64,000 nt of DNA from Bugulina stolonifera (GCA_935421135.1 OW285191.1:14387700-14451699); one strand, 5' to 3'; counted from the stretch's first letter, positions 24,908-37,109 are shown. The notes: generated by a model not told the origin, from the letters alone. A program made the numbers and translations.

Positions 24908-27900
24908 ATGGAAGAGTATATCAAACAGTTGGAGATACATCAAGTAGAATATTTGGAGAAAGCCAAATGGACTGGACATTGGGTGCACTATATTAAGGTA
25001 ATATTTACAATTACATGTAAGCAAGTGTAATTAGAGGAAATAATATGTACATAAGTACACTGTTAGCACATATACCTAGTACCAATAAAGAGACCAGCTG
25101 TATCAGTGCCATCAGACTGACTTACTATTAATTCCCTAGTGCTGGCTAAAAAATATCTGGATTTTTGTGCAACAGCTACTTATTGCCTCAGTGGGTAGTT
25201 GACATAAAAATATAATTATTCTTGAGAAAAACCTGAAGCATCGATTCAAAGTCATCATGATGATTATTTAATGTCACCAAAGTACAACTTTCTGTAGAAA
25301 TCCGAAGGTTAGTGAGCTCTAATTCTAAATCGGCTGAACTTAGTATATGAGGGGACATCTAGCCATTTTGTTTCATTACAAGCGCGATGCAATGCATTGA
25401 TGACGATTAGAAAAAAGTTCATGATTTTTTTATTATTCGTGGAAGTTAAAAAGTATTACTATAACAAATTGCTAAAGCGATCAACCTAACATGGTAGCTA
25501 GTTTTTAAGACTGCAGGTAATTCGTGAATTAGTTCAACAATATTTACTTTGAATACCCTGATGGCCCATGTTAGTTTAGTAATGAAAAGCCTCCAGAAGA
25601 TTCTATTTCAACGTGGAGATAGTAGCATTTCATCAAACTATAGTTGATAATAAGCAAATTAATTAAACATATTAAGTGCTAGGCTACATTATAAAAGATA
25701 AAGTTGAATTAGATGCTACATTATAGAAATTAGGTGGATCATAGATAAGTTATTTAGTATTGTTTTTATAAAACATTTAGAGTCATGGCATAGCCAACCA
25801 CCTGGTAGCCATAGATCCAACAAATGATGATAGGCAGAGACAAGTGTATGGCATAGAAACTGAATGGTACAATGGTGATCATCCACTAACATATGCAGAG
25901 CACCAGCAGCTGACCGAGACACATAAACAAAAACTTGAAGAATACAGAGAGCAGACAAGATTGAGTTTTGAAAGCCTGAAAGCAGAGGAGACAGAATTAG
26001 ATATTGAAAATGTTTTTAGTGACACTAACCTAAACAATGCTACTACATTTTCTCATGAGGTTTTTGCTACAAGCAAGAAATGTTCTGAAGATTTTGCTAC
26101 TTTTAGTAAGTCGCTTATGCAATCAAGTGTCAATGTACTCAGCAGCCAAGGCCTTAGTCCACCATGCGGCTTTGCGGTAATAGCTCTCGGTTCTGTCGCG
26201 CGAGGGGAAGCAACTCCTTATTCCGATCTAGAGTATGCTTTCTTAATTGAAGAATGTAGTAACGCGGAATATTTTGAAAAGTTAACTATGGATACTTACT
26301 TTAGAATTGACAATTTAGGAGAATCACCTCTGAAAACCTTTGATGTGAAGTGTGTGACTTTGCACCGTCAAGAGCTTCCTCCAACTGGCTTTAGAATAGA
26401 TGGGATAACAGTAAATGCTGGCAATATTCCAACAGGAAATGGAAGAGGTAGAGCTCTCACATTCACCGTAAAGCAGGGTATGGATGTCTACAAGGAAGAG
26501 GTTATGTCTCCTCTTGGGAAATTAGCAAGCCTGTCTGATCTTCTCAGTACATCTACAATCATTTACAGTTTCAAAGAGGGAGCAAAATTGCATGATATGT
26601 TTCTAGAACAAATTTCAGCATACAAAAGGAACACAGCACAGAATGATGTGCGGATCAAACACAAGAGAATGGGCACACTGTCACAAGATCTCAAAGAATA
26701 TGACTTCTTACCAGAGTTTCAGTTTAGGACTAATATAAATACTAATGTCAATGTAAAAACAGATATATTCAGATATTTAACATTGCTTGCAATCAATCTC
26801 AATATCGCCTTAGGCTTGGAGTTGAACTATGCATGGGAAGTTTACAAAAAGCTGTCAGTGTTAGGAATAGTATCAGAACAAAATCTGAAATACTTGAATA
26901 TTATTTTGGGTTTGTCCATCTACATCAGAACTAGTGCCTACTTGAAGATGAGATCTCAGTTAACACATCTCTCCCTTGATACACCAGCCGTACACACTAC
27001 AGCTAACCCACCGGATAGGCACTATGTACCACGAAATATTTTTGTAACTTATGGTTGCATGCTAATTCCTGTCAAAAAATCAATCACTAAAATGTTGGCA
27101 CGTGGGTATCATCTGCAGGCGAACCTGAATGTAAAAAGTGTTGCCAGTCACTTGTGTTCTGTTGTGAAAGACTTCCAAGTTGACAGAAATGATTTTATGT
27201 TGAAATGTGAGGTTTTGTGTTTTGTTGGGGACATTGACTCAGCTATAAAGGAGATACTCAAAGGATCCAGGGTAAACATCATGGTGAAGGACAGTTTTGT
27301 TAGTTTTATAGAAGTCGTCCGAACAAAATATGAAACTACCATAACCTTCTCACTTGAGAAGAAGTGTCTGGAGATGAGCTGCTATTTGCTATTACAAGGT
27401 GGCCACTATAAGAGTGCTATAGAGTACCTGAGCTGGCTGATTAGTTATGAGGATCACAGGCTGAGGAGGCTGAAGTGGAAGGCGTGTATTGCTGACTGTA
27501 TGATTCATTTCTCCAGATACAAACAGGCTAAGAATCTTCTTTTACAGTTAGAGATAATGTTAAAGGAAGAGCTCATGGTACGTGGAGATTGTAGTATGCT
27601 AGACCACATAATGGACAAGTTGACCACTCAGCAGCCTGTATCTGACTTACTTGTAGTTATCTTTGAATTTACTTGTAATATCTACCATAAACTTGGTAAT
27701 GCATGCAGAAAGCTGGCCGACTTATTATTGTCTAAATACTACACACTGGCCTCACTTAAGATACATAAGAAGATGATTGAGAGAGAGCTAGTAGCAGATA
27801 CTGTGAAAAGAGACATTTTTACTGCAATGTTGTTAGGTGATCTGGGTATTGTGGAGTATAGACTGGGAGACTATACTGTAGCAATAGAGTATTACAATGA

Positions 27901-29440
27901 ATCACTAGAGATGGCGAAAGCTGTTTATGGTGAACATACAAACCACTCCAGTATTGCTTGCACCTACAATAACATTGGTAATGCGAAGCACAGGCTAGGA
28001 GACGATACTGTAGCACTAAAGTATTACACTAAATCACTAGAAATGGCGAAAGCTGTTTATGGTGAACATGCAGATCACTCCCATATTGCTATAACCTACA
28101 GGAATATTGGTGATGTGAAGCACAGGCTAGGAGACTATACTCTAGCACTGGAATATTACACTAAATCACAAGAGATGGAGAAAGCTGTAAATGGTGAACA
28201 TGCAAATCACTCCAGTATTGCTTGCACCTACAAGAATATTGGTCAAGTGAAGCACAGGCTAAGAGAATATACTGTAGCACTAGAGTACTACACTAAATCA
28301 CTAGAGATGGAGAAAGCTGTTTATGGTGAACATACAAACCACTCCAGTATTGCTTGCACCTACAATAACATTGGTAATGCGAAGCACAGGCTAGGAGACG
28401 ATACTGTAACACTAAAGTATTACACTAAATCACTAGAGATGGCGAAAGCTGTTTATGGTGAACGTACAAATCACTCCAATATTGCTATAACCTACAGGAA
28501 TATTGGTGAAGTGAAGTACAGTCTACGAGACTATACTGTAGCACTAGAATATTACACTAAATCATTAGAGATGGTGAAAGCTGTTTATGGTGAACGTACA
28601 AATCACTCCGATATTGCTATAACCTACAGGAATATTGGTGATGCGAAGCATGGGCTAGGAGACTATACTCTAGCACTAGAGTACTACACTAAATCATTAG
28701 AGATGGTGAAAGCTGTTTATGGTAAACGTACAAATCACTCCGATATTGCTATAACCTACAGGAATATTGGTGAAGTGAAGCACAGTCTAGGAGACTATAC
28801 TCTAGCACTAGAATATTACACTAAATCATTAGAGATGGAGAAAGCAATTTGTAGTGAACACAACAGTCATACTAATATATCAACCATCTGCCATGCTATA
28901 GCAGATGTATACTTGAAGGACAGAAGGTGGAATGAAACTTTTCAAGTCTGCAATACTCTGCTTACTAACAAAGAAGGCATGTCCCTGACACTTTACAAAG
29001 TCTCAAAAGTCTATATTGGTATATCAGAGTGTAAAAGAGCTGTTCAGTTTCTGCAGATTGCTCTCACGAAGACCCAGGATAATAGTGAGCTACAAGCAGA
29101 TATCTACTACCTGATGGGCACCTGCTGTCAAAATGTGGCATCCTGGAACAGGTGTTGGCACTGGTTGTATTCTGCTCTCAGTCTCTACCAATCCCTTACT
29201 CAAACAAGGAATATAAAACTCTCAGTTGGTAAAGTTCATCTTTCTATATCTCACCTGCTTCTACACCTTGGTCATGTGACTCAGTCTCTAGAACATTCCC
29301 AGAAGTCTCTAGACGTCTGCACTGAACTTCTAGCTAACACAACTGATACAGATGTTGACGTTGTGCAACTACATAATGAAGCCCACCAATTCTGTGAGAG
29401 TCTCCTTCTAACCAAAGTGTGTCAGTATGAACCTTTCTAA
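24908..29440 (+). CDS. Nucleotidyltransferase-like / TPR-array protein, paralogue 2
   Basis: Exons 24908-24997 and 25781-29440 (AAG|GTAATA ... TTTAG|AGT, phase 0) give about 1249 aa, the same design as paralogue 1. The NTase signature GSVARGEATPYSDLEYAFL is unchanged. The TPR array again has eight 44-residue units but of different composition: units 2 and 5 both carry NAKHRLGDDTV and differ by only two bases over about 130 bp, showing a recent internal duplication or conversion of a 396-bp (three-unit) step. Two stretches are identical at the DNA level between the paralogues (about 90 bp over the NTase motif, and 212 bp at 26834-27045), while the rest is several per cent diverged. The promoter-side TATAAAG near 24811 is conserved. 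Probably cytoplasmic; function unknown. Family knowledge: TPR-rich proteins are expanded in sponges and cnidarians and often act as protein-interaction scaffolds. Confidence 0.85.
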
Positions 29441-30640
29441 CTAGCTCTGGTATTGGCTGGTTTGAAGTAGCCTTGTACTACAGGACTACCAGGTGCTACT
29501 TTTCATTATTCAGCAGCTTTGGAGTTATTGCTTTGCTCATACTTCAGCTACGTGTAAATTGTCAATTATAGATGAATCCAAGTTTTCCAGACAGTTACAA
29601 ATTTCAGGAATTCGCTTTTCCCCTTCTTGACTTTTCCAGCGCTGTTGTTAAAAAGCATACTGGTGGCATTTTTACATGCACATAACCTGTAATAACTGAA
29701 ACATTCTTACTCCTGTATATACATATAGAATATAACAACCACAGCCCGGTCCTCTATGGTGGCTCTGACAGTGTTGAGTGCATTCATTGCTTGTATATAC
29801 AGTGCATGTGGTACCATCTGTGGTTATACACATATATGTATTTAGTGTAAATCAGTTTATGCCCTATCATTATTATTGCTTTTCAATGCTAACTTCCATA
29901 TTGTGTTACTATCACTTTGCTGCACTTGAATATACTATTATTCTACCTTAATTATTTTATTTGCATTGAAGTCTATTTCAGTAATATCAGGTTGTGTAAT
30001 ATTGCACATTTTGTAAGGAGTATATAGCTTAGTATTGTGTGTTAAACTTGTTCATATAGGAACATTTATTCTTAGCCTATGTAGCCGCAATGTGTAACTA
30101 TAATGTTGTATTATTCTTTTGTTTCATTTTGATATAGAAATATATTCATGCACGCCATAATAACATTATACAAGTACAAAATGTAGCTTTATATGAAATG
30201 GAGGTTAAATTGTGTCACGTTCACATGAAAAGTTCATTCAGACTATTGTTTATCTTTTGGCGGCAGGAAGTCCTTAAATATTATCTGTAACATACACAGA
30301 GCATTCAATTTCAAGAAAAAATGTACTCATGCTAATCTTGTCCAGTGGATAGTTAATCGGGCAGGAATATTATAATTTGAAGTTGTTTCCTCCATCCTAT
30401 GTGGAGGAAAGAAGACAACTCCAACATATATATGCATGCACTAGAAACATTTGACTGTTTGCATACTCCAAGCTATCAGACAATGCATTTTATTACTACA
30501 TCTCAAAAGTTGAACAATTGATAAAAGTAGGTTTTAGCCTAAAAGGTTCTTTTCTAACTTTTGGCCATCAGGAAAATAGCAGTGAAATAACTTATAAGTT
30601 TAATAGCCTACTGCATGTGTTGAGAGACTAGGATCAATGC
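29441..30640. other. 3' flank of NTase-TPR gene 2
   Basis: Homologous to 20184-21480 apart from the SINE present only there. No coding sequence. Confidence 0.5.
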
Positions 30641-30808
30641 TGCCTATCATAGTCTGCCTATCATAGTCTGCCTATCATAGTCTGCCTATCATAGTCTGCC
30701 TATCATAGTCTGCCTATCATAGTCTGCCTATCATAGTCTGCCTATCATAGTCTGCCTATCATAGTCTGCTTATCATAGTCTGCCTCTCATAGTCTGCCTC
30801 TCATTGTC
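30641..30808. repeat. 14-bp minisatellite, 12 copies
   Basis: Unit TGCCTATCATAGTC, nearly perfect, with the last copies carrying TGCCTCTCAT variants. No coding role is visible. Confidence 0.97.
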
Positions 30809-31305
30809 ATGGGATATCTACTTTTATTCAATTTTAGGTGCCTACATACTGCTCTAACCTGGCTACATGCACAGAAATTGAAAATGAATTGAATATGAAC
30901 TCATGCTATTTTTATTTCCATGACATCCTCCACAAATAGACATGTTTTAGCCTCAGATTTATAATATTAGCTAGGGATGTGCTGCGTGACACTGGCAAAA
31001 GTCTTTCTTAATATAACACAGCAGTGCATAAGCTAGTTAAATAAAATAGTCATTTCTACGACATTTCCAACTAGCATTGCCAAACAAATTAATACTGCAT
31101 CCGAGGTATGAAATTCTATCTGAGATCTCCACAATGGTTAAACCTAGCTGTACACCAAATATCTACTTGAGATGGTAGTTATTAAAAGGGAACAGAATAT
31201 TCAGTTGGTTCATACATTTATTGCCGTTGAGGCTACATGTGACTATAATCTCAGTAGTTTTAGAGGGGACAAATATAACATTATTTATTCTATCAAGCAT
31301 TATAT
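30809..31305. other. Intergenic, no gene seen
   Basis: AT-rich sequence between two minisatellites. No exon or element end recognised. Confidence 0.4.
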
Positions 31306-31450
31306 CCACAGTGAGCATGTCCACAGTGACCATGCCCACAGTGACCATGCCCACAGTGACCATGTCCACAGCGACCATGCCCACAGTGAGCATGTCCACA
31401 GTGACCATGCGCACAGCGACCATGCCCACAGCGACCATGCCCACAGTGAG
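31306..31450. repeat. 15-bp minisatellite, about 9.5 copies
   Basis: Unit CCACAGTGACCATGC, with GAG/GAC and T/C variants. The period is a multiple of three, so open frames run through it (HSDHA-type and TVTMP-type peptides); they have no other gene signals. The homology between the first and second Kunitz units starts just to the right (CAGTTAGTGTTATCTG, 31464 and 44656). Confidence 0.95.
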
Positions 31451-31565
31451 TAATCATCACATAAATTGCACAGTTAGTGTTATCTGTATTTAATTCAAAT
31501 ACTGAGCTAAGAAGTTGCTAGTTCCAGATAGTATGTTAGTCCAATATCATCTTGTTCTCACCAAA

Positions 31566-33256
31566 CTAGTACAAACCGTTGGTAGGTCGGCAGAATAGCT
31601 GACAGTCCTCCAGTGTGCTATAACAAAGAACGCATGATTGTTAAAACACATAAGTTTGCACGGGTAACGCAAACTCAAACCTAGTTTCCCAATTTGCTCA
31701 AAGCAGAGCATCAGATGATATATTATTCTTGCTAGGAAGTTTGCATGCAGAAAAGACAACTTCTTCTACTCTGGTTTAGACAAAGAACCAAGGCTACCTA
31801 AAATTTCTTCAGTGTTGCATTCAATCATTAATTAATAACATACTATCAGGTAACAATAATAAAAATAATAATAATAATATTCGTGGTGCTAGACACAATT
31901 CTTTAACATGACTACCCATTATCAGAGCTAATAGAGGGGAAACCATTGCTCCCATAGCTGGCTATTATTATAGTCCAATGTGGCACGAAAGGAAACCTTT
32001 CCGGGAAGGAAACCTTTCTTCGGACGAAAAGCTCCACACCTACATGTATAACATCCTCCACCAGTAAACTTGTACACATTTGGACTACTGCCAAAATAAC
32101 AATGCAACGAGTATTGGATTGATGCACAAAAGAAGAAAAGTTGCAGTCAGTTGAAACTTACTCAAATCTGTTTTTGTTTCCTTCACATCCTCCGTAAGTA
32201 AACTTGTCACATTTTCCTATGTCTGAGTTAAAGAAATAGCTGGGTATAGCAGCTTCACAAGGCCCAGAGTCAGCGGGTAGGCGACAGATTTTTCTAATTT
32301 TGTTTGTGCATTTTCTGGTACATTCTCTCCGACTACTGCATAATAAATGCACACATCTGATGTTCTCAGAGATTAGCAAGAAAGTGGACTGTGGGATATT
32401 TTCTCAGACTACTGGGAGTAAGTGTGCATGTTGCAATAAATGGCTATGAGCACTATCCAGTATGCACTATATACCAACATATAACTTTTTAGAACAGATG
32501 AGCATGGGCATGTAATGTACCATATCTGTAAAAAGTACTAGTAATATGTATGCCTAGATTTCATTTATCACTACTCATTGCTTCACTAAGGCACAAGGGA
32601 AAAGACACCATTGTCTAGTCTATACTTTGGAATATATGTGGGCATGAGTAGATGAAACGGTCCCAGTTTTGAACAAAGCCAAAAAGTGTTAAGCAATTCT
32701 TAACTTAGCTTTGACTTGTCTTGTAGCCAGCACATCAAGTTCTTAGTCTCACGATTTATGAAGATCGATCCTACTAGGAGTACTTCCTACTTTTACATGA
32801 AATGACTTACGTAAATCTGTTCTCATTTCCCTCACATCCACCATATGTGAAAGGAAGACAACTTCCTACACCAGTGTCATAGTAGAATCTTGGGAAGCTT
32901 CCTCTACAAGGGCCGGGATCCTTTTCCTCAAAACATCTATCCGTACTAGACTTGTATGCTACAAATACAATAAATGTACTAATCTGAAGCAAAATACTAG
33001 TGTAACTGAAAGAAGGTAGGTAATAGAGTAGTAACTCAGGCTACCTTTCTTAGAATGAGCACTGCTTCACACAGAATGTGCGTCATAACAAGGGTTCTAC
33101 ATTTTCCTCTTGAAAAGGGTTCTAGTTATTCTAAATACAGTAGGCTACAACAAAGTTTAGTGACTTTGTAATAAGCTAAGATAATATCTCACCTGAGGCT
33201 TGTATGCTGCCTAGTACTGCAACTAGAAGAGCTGTACGCAAGTATAGTTTAGTCAT
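31566..33256 (-). CDS. Secreted two-Kunitz-domain protease inhibitor, gene A
   Basis: CDS exons (minus): 33193-33256, 32811-32958, 32162-32335, 31566-31617, in total 145 aa. Exon 1 encodes a signal peptide ([15 protein letters not shown]). Domain 1 is split over exons 2 and 3, domain 2 over exons 3 and 4. Cysteine spacing in both is the classical 8-15-7-12-3 of BPTI/Kunitz inhibitors (for example [22 protein letters not shown]). The P1 residue is Arg in domain 1 (GPC-R-GS), typical of trypsin-like targets, and Glu in domain 2 (GPC-E-AA), which is unusual. The last exon reads [16 protein letters not shown] then stop. The gene faces the plus-strand unit at 34.4 kb. A TATATAAAA box lies about 76 bp upstream of the ATG. 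It should be secreted and inhibit serine proteases; the targets are unknown. A decayed Kunitz exon sits in the last intron. Confidence 0.88.
32035..32100 (-). pseudogene. Decayed Kunitz exon inside the last intron of gene A
   Basis: The minus strand reads [20 protein letters not shown], aligning with [19 protein letters not shown] of domain 2, but without the matching cysteine before KFT. It is preceded by TTTTGGCAG, which could still act as an acceptor; if used it would yield a C-terminus lacking Cys5 and Cys6. Its counterpart in gene B lies at 45890-45953. Together they suggest that the ancestral gene had a third Kunitz unit or an extra exon copy. Confidence 0.5.
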
Positions 33257-33331
33257 TCTCACAGATATCTAACAGTGCACTGATCAACAGAGTGTTGTTT
33301 TCCAATTATAGTGGTACTGGAGAGGTAGGAG

Positions 33332-33340
33332 TTTTATATA
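33332..33340 (-). promoter_or_regulatory. TATA box of Kunitz gene A
   Basis: TATATAAAA on the minus strand, about 76 bp before the start codon. It is kept at the same distance in genes B (47927-47935) and C (57040-57048), in an otherwise drifting 5' region, which supports a core promoter. Confidence 0.65.
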
Positions 33341-33499
33341 CACTAGATTAGAGGATATATGTGTACATGTAATCCGTACATGTAATCCGTTATGACGGAA
33401 ATATTGAGTAATTGTTAAGTGATGTTGCATTGTTGTATTTCCTTGTTCCCTGGTTACCTTAGTGTGTACCAGTATCCTGGTTTCCTCCACTAGTGCGGA

Positions 33500-33710
33500 A
33501 TACCTAGCATGTCCTGTTTCTCATCTTTTACACATACATTAGCAAGTATCTCTCCACTAGTACCATTGTTTCATAACAAGACTGCAAAGTCTCTAGCCAC
33601 AGTTGCATTGTTTTATTAAGCAGTTGATAGAAAGATCTAAGTGAAGGTTTATTTGCTAAGTAGATGTCAACTTACCACCCTAACTTATCACTAATGTGTT
33701 TCCCTGATGT
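33500..33710 (-). pseudogene. Decayed reading frame upstream of gene A, conserved with 48095-48300
   Basis: The minus strand encodes the same peptide pattern as the open 121-codon frame upstream of gene B (for example DIYLANKPSLRSFYQLLNK), but it is interrupted here by stops (TGG-TAA at the position of TGG-TTA, and a second stop near 33528). No known domain recognised. It may be a remnant of an upstream exon or simply duplicated flank. Confidence 0.35.
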
Positions 33711-34119
33711 TTTTATGACTACTTAGAAAACTAATGAACCAGTTAGTACTGTAGACTACAAGTTTCTTATCCATATACAAATATTATATACAAATAACAC
33801 TACTAGGCGTATCCGTTATTGCACCGCACGCATTATAAATAGCAATCTGCAGCAATAATAATTTATTTAATAATAAATAGCACTAGATTAGAGTGTCTGG
33901 TAATGATACTTATTACTCTGAAGAGGGGTCCCCTTCAGATCAAGCATAGAACGCTTGAGCTGTGTTCAGATATATTCCCTATAGTCCCTTATACCAATAT
34001 ACACTAGTACATATACATATAATTACAATCATGACAACATACTGACTTAAAGCGTGTATGCTTACCCATATATCTGAATGTACATACACCAATATATTTC
34101 TACACAAATACTACACCAT
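33711..34119. other. Spacer between the divergent Kunitz promoters of unit A
   Basis: From about 33985 it matches 39435-39600 and, less well, 48410-48540. This is part of the duplicated spacer of the Kunitz units. No gene. Confidence 0.45.
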
Positions 34120-34345
34120 TATCTATGAGAAGGCAGCAACTTGTTTCAACTCCATGAAGATACCTGTTCCTGACTGAGGTTTGAACCCTGAGCCTCTGCG
34201 ACACCTAATCGGCACTAATCGCCTAGCACAGTAAACAGAACATGCTACCACTACACCAGCTCAGCTCAGCAAACCCCAGTCAAGGACTGGTATTTTCATG
34301 GATTTGAAACAAGTCTCTGACTGCTCATAGATAAATTCCTTGCTT
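34120..34345 (-). mobile_element. tRNA-derived SINE, copy in unit A
   Basis: On the minus strand there is an A box GCTGGTGTAGTGGTAGC near 34255, and after an expanded arm a B box GGTTCAAACCTC near 34185. These are the two internal pol III promoter blocks of a tRNA gene, but the spacing is too long and the stems are broken, so this is a SINE rather than a tRNA gene. A body with ACCCCAGTCAAGGACTG follows to the right. A second copy is at 39570-39800. Confidence 0.65.
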
Positions 34346-34439
34346 CAAAAAAATATATCATACTTGCATAATGATATGAATTCGCAATAAGGTCAAGGGT
34401 TCATATACAATCATATACATGTGTAACTATGTCTCGTTC

Positions 34440-34900
34440 ATGGTTCCTCTTTAATCAGATCTATAGTTGCCATTGTTGTTACTGTCTAAACGTCTTGGTT
34501 TCCATACATGTATAGTGTGATTGGATTGTTATTGGTTGGAGCTGGAGAGTGAAACATGTCGTTATATTTCTATTCTAAATGCGTGTATGTGAGCAAACAG
34601 GGTTAAACTATTTGTTCTCCACCACTACTGAACTGCCCTTTTGAGTGAGCGCATTAGAACACTCAATATTATTTAGTTTGATATCAGCTTGCTGTCTGCT
34701 GAAATCGGGTTTAATTTTAATTAGAGCCGATAGGCAGATCTCTCATTTATTTACTCATTGTAGGATATCCTTATCACATGATCATAATATTACATAACTG
34801 TAGATGCCCAGGGCTCTTAAGTTGCTCAGTCAAAAAATCCAGCAAATGTACAATGTACTGCAACGTGAGCAGTGTAGCAGTATTACTCTACTAGCAATTG
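34440..34900 (+). promoter_or_regulatory. Upstream region of a lost plus-strand Kunitz gene (unit A)
   Basis: This segment (GTCTAAACGTCTTGGTTT, GAGTGAAACATGTCG, CTCATTGTAGGATATCC blocks) is homologous to 51000-51370, which lies directly upstream of the intact plus-strand Kunitz gene D, and to 39940-40350 and part of 57195-57390. In unit A it leads into an LTR at 35005 and no first exon follows. So it is an orphaned 5' region. Confidence 0.5.
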
Positions 34901-35004
34901 GTCAGATATATAAATAAAGCTGTTGGTCACCTACATGCACATATTTGTTGCTCTAAGGAGTTAGCCTAAGTAATTTCTCACAGCCTAATAATCCCAGTAC
35001 ATAC

Positions 35005-36538
35005 TGTAATGTTTTTCAGTATAGTTACATACGAGTGCCGATGGGCCACTGGTATGGGAAGGGCTTGGAAGGTGGTAGAAGCCGACCAAGTAACCTTCTG
35101 CTCATTACATAAAGAATGAACAGTTATTATATGCTCTTATTGGTGTGTATCAGACGTAGGCCGATGCCGAGACTCATTGAAGAGCTCAGGACCGACGTAG
35201 GTCTTGTAGATTTTATACTCCAGAGGAGTGCAATGAAAGATTTAGTGTTCTAGGATCCTAAGCCCGACGCTAGACTTATATAGAACCCAGGGGCGGATCC
35301 AGGGGTGGTGAAAGTGATGCATTTGCACCACTGAAAATTTCAGAAAAGAAAATTTTTATTTTTTGTTTTTTTTTAAATTTTTTTTGTTTTTGTTGATTAT
35401 TTTTGCTAATTATTCAAATGTGTGTTTCAACCTAGCACAAAAATATATTTTTGTAATGCATAGGGGTTCAAAAACGTGATATGTTATCATATTTCTTGAT
35501 CCATGTAAATATTCCAACCATTTTTGCCATTTATAAGTCGGAGTTGAATGAGCACCATTGTGAAATCTTAGTTACAAGAAACCGTTTATCTATTCTATTT
35601 ATTTCTAGGCCGGGCCATAGAATAGATAAAAAGATAAATATTTCTATTTATTTTGCTTATATACATATATTGTTCATTGAATAAATATATTATTTATTAT
35701 TATATAGGCTATGTTTTGCTTTAAAACAAAACAATTATAGGTTAGTTACTACTATTCAACCTAACTCAACTTGCCACCAACTCATTTAACTGAATAAACT
35801 GAACTGGCTTTTGTCCTCCTGGACCCACAGATGCCAGGGTTTTGCTTGACGGCCGGGGCGCTGCCCCGGACCTCGTTGGGGGGACTTACAGTGCCCCCAA
35901 ACCCCCAGCTGGAAGGGACGCTGCAATGCAGTGTGACAGGGCACGAAGCGCTCCGCACACGAAAACTGAAGTTTTACCTTAAGAAAAGCCCTATCAATTT
36001 TGCACCACCCTTACTCCATTGCTGGATCCGCCACTTGAACCCGGGATCGACCTAAGTCGTAGAAGTGGTGTAGAGATATGCTTAAAAGAGGATGGGAATG
36101 AACTTGAGCCGTATGGTTCTATGGATCCGCCGGTGGAGTTACCCGCCTACAAGAGAAAGCCTCTATAGGTTTGAGTTAGGAGATGTTGTTTTATTAGAGC
36201 GCAATCAACAACTAACTTCATACAGAAAATGTGCAGTCTTATATACTAGTTCTACTTCCGGCAAAAAAAGCCCGGTATTGTATCGGGCGGCCGGCATGGT
36301 ATCGAGTCCGGAACTGATGCAATAACATGGATGGTTCCGCCCGACGTCACGTAGGCAATAATCAGGTGATGATTACATAACTGCGAACATGCTAGGCAAG
36401 CATAATTAGTTAGCGAACATGCTAGGCAAGTATAATTAGTTAGCGATAGGTATGTGCAATCAGACAAGAGAAGATAATTGCTAACAATATGTGGGAAAAA
36501 CCAAGTTGTAATTCCAATAGTCTGATTGACAGATAACA
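35005..36538 (-). mobile_element. Solo LTR-like element (minus), interrupted by a hAT-like insertion
   Basis: Read on the minus strand it starts near TGTTATCTGTC and ends in ACATTACA. It contains TATATAAGACTGC (about 36240), CTAATAAAACAAC (about 36197) and downstream blocks that match the LTR at 60350-61153. This is the U3-TATA-polyA layout of an LTR. About 750 bp of hAT-like element is inserted at 35288-36037. No gag/pol frames are seen. A second copy, with the same nested insertion, is at 40462-41937, so the composite was duplicated as one block. Confidence 0.6.
35288..36037. mobile_element. hAT-like non-autonomous element nested in the LTR (copy 1)
   Basis: The ends read CAGGGGCGGATCCAGG and, inverted, CA(A/G)TGGCGGATCCAG. 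The flanking GAACCC occurs on both sides, and the uninterrupted LTR at 60.87 kb shows a single GAACCC at this position, proving insertion. The interior holds a poly-T tract and a GC-rich block near the right end, and no transposase. Confidence 0.7.
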
Positions 36539-36802
36539 ATAGTAAAGCACACGATAATACGTAAGTGCTTAGATGATAATATCAGATAATACATGATTGG
36601 TTGGTAAAAATACAGCAGTAGACATAATAATAGGCGTAGAAGGGATCAAGCATGTAGCTGTAGCTAGTAATGTCTATGCATTAAAAGGTTATTGTCCATG
36701 TTGGGCTAGAAGCTGGCTGTGCTGTTTCACCACAGCACATGTAGGCATAGCTTCATAGTTAGTTAAATGTGTAGCTCTCCAGACACAGAGGCTGTTTCAC
36801 TA

Positions 36803-37078
36803 CAATACATGTAATTCAGTCCTTGCCCTTGGAAAGTAATAGAATTAGTAGTTTTTTTCTAAGAATCCCTAAGCAACGTGTACATGTACATGCAAAAGCC
36901 AAGTATTCCAAGAGAACAGTAATGCTTCTACATTTTCTTAGAATACCATCTCACGCTGCAGCACATTGTACATTTGCTCGGATTTCTCGACTGAGCAACT
37001 TGAGAGCCCTGAGATGGTATTCTAAGAAAATGTAAAAACATTACTGTTCTCTTGGAATACTTGGCATTTGCATGTACA
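36803..37078. repeat. Truncated foldback arm pair (copy 1)
   Basis: The left arm sequence (TTCAGTCCTTGCCCTTGG ... TTCTTAGAATACCATCTC) is followed after about 55 bp by the inverse of its inner half (GAGATGGTATTCTAAG ... CTTGGCATTTGCATGTAC). This makes a hairpin-capable structure that matches the outer arms of the complete foldback element at 42204-44637 but lacks its 2-kb interior. Confidence 0.75.
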
Positions 37079-37109
37079 TCAGTGCTCAAAGTGTACCGGC
37101 TCGCTCACG

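Noticed and set aside
27148..27342. Minus-strand frames inside the NTase-TPR giant exons
   Set aside because: Shadows of the plus-strand coding sequence, with no independent signals.
34160..34270. Possible tRNA gene (A and B boxes)
   Set aside because: Box spacing too long and stems do not pair; duplicated with flanking SINE body, so classed as SINE.
35831..36055. 74-codon frame in the GC-rich part of the hAT-like element
   Set aside because: No transposase motif; it lies in the right end of a non-autonomous element and is duplicated with it.
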